From assembly GCA_944326795.1 (NCBI GenBank), contig CALVFJ010000019.1:1-32653 (forward strand): DNA of 32,653 bases, read 5' to 3'. Each line of letters begins with the position of its first letter. Within the stretch, counting starts at the first letter, position 1. Shown here piece after piece: positions 15,067-21,244 of this stretch. The DNA is from an uncultured Erysipelotrichaceae bacterium. GTDB lineage: Bacteria; Bacillota_I; Bacilli_A; Erysipelotrichales; Erysipelotrichaceae. Made by a program: the position numbers and the translations under genes. Below the pieces are notes generated by a model, which saw nothing but the letters and a program-made list of their open reading frames with translations, did not search any database and was not told the DNA's origin.

Positions 15067-16034
15067 AAAAGCTGATATGGCTGTTAATGATTTTGCTGTT
15101 GCTTGCAGGATGTACGGCTAATAAGGTTTATGAGCAAGTACGGCAAAATAGCTTGAATGGTGATATCAAAGGAAGCGTAACGATCGATTCAATTGTCAAG
15201 GTAGATGATACGGAAATCAATTTTGATTTTGATTATAAGTTTGCTGCTAATGAAGAAGGATCATCGATCGAGATAACCAATGGTAGTACGTTGACAAAAC
15301 TGATCTACAAGGATGGCATAGCTTTTGTTAGTGATGAGGATGCGCTTTATGCTTATGATGAATATGATAGCTTATATCAGCTGATGCTGCCATATGACAT
15401 AGAAGAAGATGAGATCTTAGATTATCGATTTAAAGACGGAGTCATGAGCTTTAGGTTGCCAGATGCAACGATAAAAAAATTGCTGAGCTTAAGCGATAGC
15501 GAAATCATCGACAATGAGTTCAACTATCTGATCAAAGATGATAAGATCGTACAGGAAGAAGCAACGATAAGATATACCATTGATGATGAGGAACATAGCT
15601 ATCATAAGCTGGCTGAATATGAATATGATGATATCAGCATCGATCTTTCGGCTTTTGCGTTCTTGAACGAAGATTATCAGCAGTTTGAGGGGCAATGTAT
15701 TTTCGATAATGGTACTAGCAGCATCATCAATCAGCTGGAAATAAAAGATGGTGAAGTGATAAGTTTGCATATGATCCAAAAAACACACCTTGATGTGGTG
15801 GCAAATTTAAGCGCGAACGTTGATGATTATGTCCAACAATTGCAAGTTTTGTATGATGATATCGTAGGTGTTAAAGCTGAAGTTTATCTAGAAGATGATG
15901 CGGTTATCAGCGATCTGCAGATCGATGTCGCCAAACTTGATGATAAAGCCTTGGCTTTGCTTGATATCAGCAAAGATGGCAATGAATTGATGCAAAAATA
16001 TCAAGCTAAGGGCTATCGCTGTCAACGAGATTGA
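15063..16034 (+). CDS. Lipoprotein of unknown function coupled to the CpXC gene
   Basis: 323 aa. The signal peptide ends in LLAGC (lipidated Cys17), followed by a beta-rich acidic domain resembling the general shape of lipid- or ligand-binding lipoproteins (long alternating strands such as IKGSVTIDSIVKVDDTEINF). No named family is recognised. A GTG start is used at 15063 (GTGA overlap with the previous stop) with GGAG upstream. The three genes from 13678 make one transcription unit, ending at the terminator near 16200. Confidence 0.8.
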   Translation: MKKLIWLLMILLLLAGCTANKVYEQVRQNSLNGDIKGSVTIDSIVKVDDTEINFDFDYKFAANEEGSSIEITNGSTLTKLIYKDGIAFVSDEDALYAYDEYDSLYQLMLPYDIEEDEILDYRFKDGVMSFRLPDATIKKLLSLSDSEIIDNEFNYLIKDDKIVQEEATIRYTIDDEEHSYHKLAEYEYDDISIDLSAFAFLNEDYQQFEGQCIFDNGTSSIINQLEIKDGEVISLHMIQKTHLDVVANLSANVDDYVQQLQVLYDDIVGVKAEVYLEDDAVISDLQIDVAKLDDKALALLDISKDGNELMQKYQAKGYRCQRD

Positions 16035-16083
16035 ATAATCACATAATTTTACATAAACTAACCATAATTTAAATATAGTTTAT

Positions 16084-16092
16084 TGCTATCAT
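16084..16092 (+). promoter_or_regulatory. Possible extended -10 promoter of a small RNA
   Basis: TGCTATCAT is a TGn-type extended -10 with a start predicted at about 16099, exactly at the base of the first hairpin of the candidate RNA. The -35 region is weak. Confidence 0.4.
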
Positions 16093-16098
16093 AATAGC

Positions 16099-16201
16099 AC
16101 AAGGAAGATAATGATCCTTGTAAGTTATTGCTTCCCCTGCAATAATAAAATAACTATATCCCCTTATAAATTGTGAAAAAAGGCCTTAAGTGGTCTTTTT
16201 T
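16099..16201 (+). ncRNA. Candidate C-rich regulatory small RNA (RoxS/RsaE-like in design)
   Basis: A gene-free stretch of about 230 bp holds three hairpins in a row. The first is ACAAGGA / TCCTTGT (16099-16105, 16115-16121). The second is TTATTGC / GCAATAA (16125-16131, 16139-16145) with loop TTCCCCT. Then comes an unpaired stretch with ATCCCCTTA (16158-16166) and an intrinsic terminator (16176-16201). C-rich single-stranded motifs that bind ribosome sites are the hallmark of RoxS/RsaE-type RNAs of Gram-positive bacteria. The resemblance is in design, not in a sequence alignment I could make. It lies just upstream of transketolase; alternatively it is only the 3' untranslated end of the preceding operon. 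Confidence 0.45.
16176..16201 (+). terminator. Intrinsic terminator before the transketolase genes
   Basis: 10-bp stem AAAAAAGGCC / GGTCTTTTTT (one G-T pair) with loop TTAAGT. It is the only terminator after the three-gene operon ending at 16034, and would also end the candidate small RNA. Confidence 0.8.
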
Positions 16202-16212
16202 CATTTTTATGG

Positions 16213-16241
16213 TTTATAAATAAAGGTTTATATGATAGAAT
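16213..16241 (+). promoter_or_regulatory. Promoter of the transketolase operon
   Basis: TTTATA (16213-16218), 17-bp spacer, TAGAAT (16236-16241) with an upstream TG (TGATAGAAT, extended -10). The leader is about 19 nt and carries AGAGAGGT before the ATG. Confidence 0.65.
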
Positions 16242-16266
16242 TGTAAGGAATTTAAGAGAGGTAAGT

Positions 16267-17076
16267 ATGAATAGCTTAGAAAAACATGCAAACAATATTC
16301 GCAAAAATATTGTTAAAATGGTAGCGAATGCTAAGAGCGGACATCCGGGAGGATCGCTTAGCGCTACAGAAATTTTATCGGTATTGTACTTTGAAGAAAT
16401 GAAAATTGATGAGTCAAATGTTGATAGTTGTGATCGCGATCGTTTTGTTTTATCGAAAGGGCATGCTTCACCTTGTTTATATGCGACATTGGCAGAAAGA
16501 GGCTTGTTGCATGATGATCTAATGACTTTTAGAAAGTTAAATTCTAATTTGCAAGGCCATCCAAATATGCGGTCAGTTGCAGGGGTCGATATGTCGACCG
16601 GATCTTTAGGACAAGGGATTTCGGCAGCAGTTGGTATGGCTATTGCCAATAAAGTTGATCATAATGATCACCGAATCTATGCATTGCTAGGTGATGGTGA
16701 ATGTGAAGAAGGCCAGGTATGGGAAGCAGCGATGTGTGCAGCCCATTATAAATTGGATAATTTATGTGCGATCGTAGATTTCAACGGTCTGCAGATCGAT
16801 GGTGAGATCCAAGATGTTATGAATCCATGCCCAATCGATCAAAAATTTGCTGCTTTTGGCTGGAACGTGATCGTTATCGATGGTCATGATTATGACCAGA
16901 TCAGAGCTGCGTTTGCAAAGGCTAGAGCTTGCAAAGGACAGCCTACGATGATCTTAGCAAAGACCATCAAAGGCAAAGGTGTATCATTCATGGAAAATAA
17001 TGCTGGCTGGCATGGGGTTGCACCAAATGAAGAACAGTTGGCACAAGCATTGAAAGAATTGGAGGCTAATGACTGA
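16267..17076 (+). CDS. Transketolase, N-terminal (thiamine diphosphate-binding) subunit
   Basis: Half of a split transketolase, which moves two-carbon units between sugar phosphates in the pentose phosphate pathway. The 269-aa polypeptide has the SGHPGGSLSATE motif, the GDGECEEGQVWEA...VDFNG thiamine-diphosphate/metal motif (from about residue 142) and the GKGVSFMENNAGWHG segment. The second half is the next gene, joined by a TGATG overlap, so the two chains are made together. Split transketolases are common in Bacillota and some archaea; 269 and 310 aa are the usual sizes. Confidence 0.94.
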   Translation: MNSLEKHANNIRKNIVKMVANAKSGHPGGSLSATEILSVLYFEEMKIDESNVDSCDRDRFVLSKGHASPCLYATLAERGLLHDDLMTFRKLNSNLQGHPNMRSVAGVDMSTGSLGQGISAAVGMAIANKVDHNDHRIYALLGDGECEEGQVWEAAMCAAHYKLDNLCAIVDFNGLQIDGEIQDVMNPCPIDQKFAAFGWNVIVIDGHDYDQIRAAFAKARACKGQPTMILAKTIKGKGVSFMENNAGWHGVAPNEEQLAQALKELEAND

Positions 17077-18008
17077 TGGCAAAGGCAACAAGAGAAGCTT
17101 ACGGTGAAGAACTACAAAAATTAGTGCAAGAAAACGATAAGATCGTTGTCTTGGATGCTGATTTATCAGGATCGACCAAAACAGCCATGGCTAAAAAAGT
17201 TGCTCCTGAACGCTTTTTCAATATCGGTATAGCTGAAGGAAATATGATCGGTGTTGCAGCGGGCATCGCTTCTAGCGGACATCCGGTGTTTGCAAGCTCA
17301 TTTGCAATGTTTGCGACCGGACGCTGCTGGGAACAAATTAGAAATTCTATTGTTTATCCTGGAATGAACGTAAAGATCTGTGGATCACATGGCGGTATCA
17401 GCGTAGGGGAAGATGGCGTTAGTCATCAAGCTACCGAAGATATGGCGATCATGCGCTCGATCCCAGAAATGCGGGTGTTCTGTCCTTGCGATGAATGGGA
17501 AACCAAAGCAATCATCCGTCATGTTGCTAATGACGATAAGCCTTGCTATGTACGCTTGGGACGTTCAGCTGTTGAAAATTTCTTTGATGAAAATACTAAA
17601 TTTGAGATCGGTAAAGTGCAGGTATTGAATCGAGGCCAAAAAGTAGCAATTTTTGCGACCGGTTTGATGGTTCAGGAATGCATGAAAGCTGTATCGACTT
17701 TAAAAGCGCAAGGTATGGAACCAACGGTCGTTGATGTTAGTTGTATCAAGCCTTTGGATGAAGAAGGTGTTGTTGAGATCTTAAAACAGCATGATTTTGT
17801 AATTACCGCTGAAGAGCATAATATCATCGGGGGATTGGGCAGTGCTATTTGTGAAGTAGCATGCAAGCTTCATCCGATCAAGATCCGCCGTATTGGCATT
17901 CAAGATGAATTTGCTCAGTCAGGAAGCTATAAGGAATTGCTAAAAGCTTATAAACTAAGTGATGAAGCAATCGTTGAGGCAGTAAAAGAATATTATCAAT
18001 CATTATAA
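17076..18008 (+). CDS. Transketolase, C-terminal (pyrimidine-binding) subunit
   Basis: 310 aa. It carries the pyrimidine domain with LDADLSGST, the FFNIGIAEGNMIGVAAGIA segment with the conserved Glu that activates the cofactor, and SHGGISVGEDGVSHQ. The C-terminal domain has EEHNIIGGLGSA and FAQSGSYKELL. It starts at the stop of the N-terminal subunit (TGATG), with GGAGG 10 nt upstream. It pairs with that subunit to form the active enzyme; some relatives of such pairs act in 1-deoxyxylulose-like reactions, but the motifs here are those of transketolase. Confidence 0.93.
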   Translation: MAKATREAYGEELQKLVQENDKIVVLDADLSGSTKTAMAKKVAPERFFNIGIAEGNMIGVAAGIASSGHPVFASSFAMFATGRCWEQIRNSIVYPGMNVKICGSHGGISVGEDGVSHQATEDMAIMRSIPEMRVFCPCDEWETKAIIRHVANDDKPCYVRLGRSAVENFFDENTKFEIGKVQVLNRGQKVAIFATGLMVQECMKAVSTLKAQGMEPTVVDVSCIKPLDEEGVVEILKQHDFVITAEEHNIIGGLGSAICEVACKLHPIKIRRIGIQDEFAQSGSYKELLKAYKLSDEAIVEAVKEYYQSL

Positions 18009-18030
18009 AACGTCATTATTGACGTTTTTT
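18007..18030 (+). terminator. Intrinsic terminator of the transketolase operon, just before the MATE gene
   Basis: 9-bp stem AAAACGTCA / TGACGTTTT (18007-18015, 18020-18028) with a TTAT loop and T-tract. The MATE start is only 22 nt further on. Confidence 0.8.
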
Positions 18031-18052
18031 AAATTCAAGGGGGAAAAGGAAA

Positions 18053-19399
18053 ATGACAGTTAGAAAATCAGATAAGATGGCAACTTGGCCAGTTGGCAAA
18101 TTATTGTATTCCATGAGCTTACCAGCCGTATTTTCGATGCTGATCCAAGCATTGTACAATATCGTGGATACGATGTATGTTGCGCAATTAGGCGAAAAGA
18201 CCTTATTTGCGATCGGGATCGCCTTTCCTTTGCAGATGATCGTACTTTCTATCGCGCTTGGTGGCGGTGCAGGTGTAGGAACCATCGTAGCGCGCAGATT
18301 GGGCGAAAAGCGTTATGATGAAGCCAATGCTACTGCTTCGACCGGTTTTGTTTTGGTCCTTATTCATTATATCTTGATCGTTATTGCTGGTTTTTTATTT
18401 GCTCGTCCATTTTTAGGTTTATTTACTAGTGATGTTCAGGCTATTGAGCTTGGATATCAGTATTTGATCATTGTGATGGGCGTTAGCTTTGGTCAGTTAT
18501 TTTCGATCCTTTGTGAGCGTATCTTGCAATCAACAGGGAATATGGTGATACCTACTGTTGGCCAACTGATCGGGGCGATTACGAATATCATTCTGGATCC
18601 AGTCTTTATTTTTGGCTTTGGCTTTGTTCCGGCAATGGGAATTGCTGGCGCGGCGATTGCCACGGTAATCGGACAGATCTTGGCTTTTGTTTTCGAGTGC
18701 TGTGCATTATTTATCGGTTCACATGAGATTGAGATCAATCTTAAAGGTTTAAGCTTTGTTAAGGAACGAATCAAGGCCATTTATGAAATTGGCTTACCTG
18801 TGGCAATCATGAATGCTATAGGTTCCTTGACGACGACGGCTTTGAATGGTATCCTGGTACGCTTTGGCGAAACGGCAGTTACGGCTTTGACCTTATATTT
18901 TAAGATCCAGTCATTTGTCTTTATGCCAGTGTTTGGCTTTAATCAAGGATCTTTACCAATCCTTAGCTATAATTATGGAGCTAAAGATAAAGATCGTTAT
19001 TTTAAAACAGTTAAATTATATTTGATAACCGCTATCGGTTTCATGGTTATCGGCATGTTGATCTTCTGGGGAGCTACGGGCTTATTGATCGGCCTGTTCA
19101 ATCCTACGGCGGAACTTACGCAGGTTGGTACTACAGCATTTAGGATCATTTCTTTATCTTTTGTGTTAGCTGCATGTACGATCGTTATCTCTGCGGTTTT
19201 CCAATCGCTTGGCGATGGTGTCAGTTCTATGATGATCTCGATCTTACGGCAAATTGGTTTCTTGTTGCCGTTAGCCTTGTTGTTTAGCAAGATCTGGGGC
19301 TTAAATGGCATCTGGATGGCTTATCCGGTAGCAGAAGGCCTTGTGGTCTTGATCTATGCGCCGCTAGTACTGAAAAGATTAAAAAAGACTTTCGCTTAG
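18053..19399 (+). CDS. MATE family multidrug/cation exporter
   Basis: 448-aa integral membrane protein with about twelve helices in two similar halves, expected to use a Na+ or H+ gradient to expel organic cations or metabolites. Family features are the early LLYSMSLPAVFSMLIQALYNIVDTMYVAQLG segment, GGGAGVGTIVARRLG, and LPILSYNYGAKDKDRYFKTVK in the second half. AGGGGG lies 9 nt before the ATG. No promoter fits between the preceding terminator and the gene, so expression may depend on read-through from the transketolase operon or on a promoter inside it. Its stop codon lies inside the shared terminator. Confidence 0.92.
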   Translation: MTVRKSDKMATWPVGKLLYSMSLPAVFSMLIQALYNIVDTMYVAQLGEKTLFAIGIAFPLQMIVLSIALGGGAGVGTIVARRLGEKRYDEANATASTGFVLVLIHYILIVIAGFLFARPFLGLFTSDVQAIELGYQYLIIVMGVSFGQLFSILCERILQSTGNMVIPTVGQLIGAITNIILDPVFIFGFGFVPAMGIAGAAIATVIGQILAFVFECCALFIGSHEIEINLKGLSFVKERIKAIYEIGLPVAIMNAIGSLTTTALNGILVRFGETAVTALTLYFKIQSFVFMPVFGFNQGSLPILSYNYGAKDKDRYFKTVKLYLITAIGFMVIGMLIFWGATGLLIGLFNPTAELTQVGTTAFRIISLSFVLAACTIVISAVFQSLGDGVSSMMISILRQIGFLLPLALLFSKIWGLNGIWMAYPVAEGLVVLIYAPLVLKRLKKTFA

Positions 19400-19411
19400 A
19401 AAGTCTTTTTT
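19381..19411. terminator. Bidirectional terminator between the MATE gene and rpiR-type gene
   Basis: Near-perfect palindrome: A-tract plus GACTTTC (19381-19393) and GAAAGTC plus T-tract (19399-19411) around loop GCTTA. It has U-tracts in both directions and overlaps the stop codons of both convergent genes. Confidence 0.85.
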
Positions 19412-20285
19412 AATCTTTGATGAGCGGATTATTTGTGTGGCGGTATCGTTGAAAATTTTCTTCTTTTGTTATCTTGAGCTGTAAGTTATGTTTATAATTT
19501 TTTTTGAATACGCCGCAATATAAGATATCAAGCAAATATAACAGAGAAATATATGGACCAAAAGTACCAAGATCATTTCTTAGATGTTCCCTAGTAGAAA
19601 GAAATAAGGTGTTATTGCTGAGGGCAGATAAGCTGTTAGGGCCATAGGAGGTCATGATGATCAGGTCTTGGTGCTCTTGCTTGATGAGCTTGGCTAGATG
19701 GATGATCTCTGGGTTTTCGCCAGAATAGGAAATTAAGATAAAGCAGGATCTAGTAAGTGGAGATATATGGTAATATGCCATATCGAGCCTATCTTGCAGC
19801 AAGACATTTTTACCAATTTTTATCATTTTTTCTTGAAATGTTTCAGCAAGGGACGTATAGGCGCCAAGCGAAACCAGATGAATGGTTTGAGCGTGTTCTA
19901 ATAGAGTTATGCATCTTTCCAATGTTTCGTGATCAAGCAGAGCGTAGGTATCTTGGATGGTTTCTTGGTATAAGCCGTTGATTTTGCCGGCAAGCTGATA
20001 ATCGGTGTCACTAGGGGCAAAAGGACGATTAGGATCGATATTTTGATAATTAGCTTGTAAGTAAGTATATTCTTGCCAAAAGGCTTGGCGAAAAGCAGGA
20101 TATCCGCTGTAACCTAGTTTTTGACAGAATCTAGTGATGGTTGAAGGGACGGTATATAACTTAGATGCAATATGATGAGCGCTTTGATGATTTAAGCTTG
20201 CAACATTTGCTTGAAAATATGAAGCAATGGTACGTTCTAGGTTAGTATATGAATCCTGATCTTGTAATTTTTCGATGATTAACAT
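19410..20285 (-). CDS. RpiR/MurR family transcriptional regulator (HTH + SIS)
   Basis: 291-aa repressor or activator of sugar-phosphate metabolism genes. The N-terminal HTH is at about residues 33-66 (AHHIASKLYTVPSTITRFC, then QKLGYSGYPAFR). A SIS sugar-phosphate-binding domain follows at about 105-245 (IHLVSLGAYTSLAETFQEK; FILISYSGENPEIIHLAK). The gene reads towards the MATE gene and away from the cytidylate-kinase-like gene. AAGGAG lies 8 nt upstream of the ATG (minus strand). Its ligand cannot be told from the sequence. Transketolase nearby and inverted repeats in its own promoter region suggest local or self control (inference). Confidence 0.92.
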   Translation of the reverse strand: MLIIEKLQDQDSYTNLERTIASYFQANVASLNHQSAHHIASKLYTVPSTITRFCQKLGYSGYPAFRQAFWQEYTYLQANYQNIDPNRPFAPSDTDYQLAGKINGLYQETIQDTYALLDHETLERCITLLEHAQTIHLVSLGAYTSLAETFQEKMIKIGKNVLLQDRLDMAYYHISPLTRSCFILISYSGENPEIIHLAKLIKQEHQDLIIMTSYGPNSLSALSNNTLFLSTREHLRNDLGTFGPYISLLYLLDILYCGVFKKNYKHNLQLKITKEENFQRYRHTNNPLIKD

Positions 20286-20307
20286 GATAGTTAGCTCCTT
20301 TTATCTT

Positions 20308-20362
20308 ATTATACGCAATAACGTTGCATAAAAACTCATACATAATAAAAATAACATGCAAC
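20308..20362. promoter_or_regulatory. rpiR-type promoter and possible operator repeats
   Basis: On the minus strand, TATAAT at 20313-20308 is the -10 of the regulator gene; the -35 is poor. Next to it are GTTGCAT (20323-20329) and ATGCAAC (20356-20362). These are perfect inverted half-sites about 33 bp centre to centre (three helical turns). A smaller GCAA-N5-TTGC palindrome overlaps the first half-site. Confidence 0.45.
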
Positions 20363-20401
20363 AGATTTTGAATTGTGGAAGAAAATGTCGCTAAGATCAT
20401 T

Positions 20402-20420
20402 TTATATCGTTAAGATATAA
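20402..20420. repeat. Inverted repeat TTATATC-GTTAA-GATATAA upstream of the kinase-like gene
   Basis: Perfect 7-bp inverted repeat with a 5-bp centre, about 46 bp before the ATG at 20467. It has no T-tract, so it is not a terminator; it could be an operator or part of the promoter. The rest of the 180-bp gap between the divergent genes holds no gene. Confidence 0.4.
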
Positions 20421-20466
20421 GCGTAAAAAAGCTACAAAAAGTTTGGGCAAGGAGGAAAGAACATAA

Positions 20467-21117
20467 ATGGCTGAAGATATTAGAAAAATGGAAAATACTA
20501 AAGGTATCATGGCTTTTGAAAAGCGTTATCACAAACCTTATTGTATTATTCTGGATAGTGAATACTGCAGTATGGGACGGATGATCGCTATTACGGCTTG
20601 CAAACTAAATGGATATGCTTATCATGATACGGTCAGTTTGCTTAAATTAGCCAAAGAAAGATTATCCCTAGAGGAATTATGGATGTTTGAAGATAAGCTG
20701 CGGGAAAAAAGATTGACACAAGAAAAGGTGGTAAAGATGCCGGAATTTCATAAAGTAAAAGCGGTTTTTGATCAGGCAATCACCTTGGCACTTGCTCAAG
20801 GGCCGTGCTTGATCCATGAATGGGCTAGCAAGCAACTTGTTGCTTCGCTTAGACGTAGTTATTTAAGGGTCATGGTTTATGCTGAAGATATGAATGATAA
20901 GCTTGTCAGGGCACGTTTGAGCCCATTGTATAAACAAGTACTTGATGATGAACTATTGAAGATAAAGATCAAAGAAGAAGATAATATTCGTGCTAATTAT
21001 CATCAGGGTTGCGCTAACAGTGAGTGGGGAATGAAAGAAAATTATGATCTTTGCTTGAATAGTGATGCTTTAGGACAAGAAATGGCGATAAAGCTTTTAA
21101 GCAGCTGTATGCAATAG
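20467..21117 (+). CDS. Cytidylate-kinase-like family protein with a degenerate P-loop
   Basis: 216 aa. The overall pattern matches the cytidylate-kinase-like family (Pfam Cytidylate_kin2). The start YCIILDSEYCSMGRMIAITACKL corresponds to the usual ISREFGSGGREIGKKLA block. GPCLIHEWASKQLV...LRVMVYAEDMNDKLVR corresponds to the later nucleotide-binding/lid block. The normal GSGGR phosphate loop reads CSMGR here, so kinase activity is doubtful. The ATG lies 11 nt after a strong AAGGAGG. It is divergent from the RpiR-type gene and has no obvious terminator of its own. Confidence 0.65.
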   Translation: MAEDIRKMENTKGIMAFEKRYHKPYCIILDSEYCSMGRMIAITACKLNGYAYHDTVSLLKLAKERLSLEELWMFEDKLREKRLTQEKVVKMPEFHKVKAVFDQAITLALAQGPCLIHEWASKQLVASLRRSYLRVMVYAEDMNDKLVRARLSPLYKQVLDDELLKIKIKEEDNIRANYHQGCANSEWGMKENYDLCLNSDALGQEMAIKLLSSCMQ

Positions 21118-21178
21118 TAAAAATAAGCGTAAGTGTTTATTGTTTATATTTAGATTGTTATTTTTTATAAATCAGGCA

Positions 21179-21206
21179 TTGACTTATTTAAGACGAGGTA
21201 TATACT
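21179..21206 (+). promoter_or_regulatory. Promoter of the metal-transporting ATPase
   Basis: TTGACT (21179-21184), 16-bp spacer, TATACT (21201-21206). The start of transcription is predicted near 21213, inside the palindrome that follows. Confidence 0.7.
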
Positions 21207-21208
21207 AT

Positions 21209-21232
21209 ATATATGAACATATGTTCATATAT
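21209..21232. promoter_or_regulatory. 24-bp perfect palindrome, probable metal-responsive repressor operator
   Basis: The sequence is a perfect palindrome centred between 21220 and 21221, with core TGAACATATGTTCA. It begins 2 bp after the -10 box and covers the predicted transcription start. The core matches the TGAA(N6)TTCA pattern of ArsR/SmtB-family (CzrA, SmtB, CadC-like) operators. No such regulator gene is in this window. Confidence 0.7.
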
Positions 21233-21244
21233 TGGAGGAAAATT

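Noticed and set aside
21140..21244. Upstream extension of the metal ATPase
   Set aside because: It would translate through the promoter and operator palindrome; the ATG at 21245 has GGAGGAA and directly precedes the first HMA domain.
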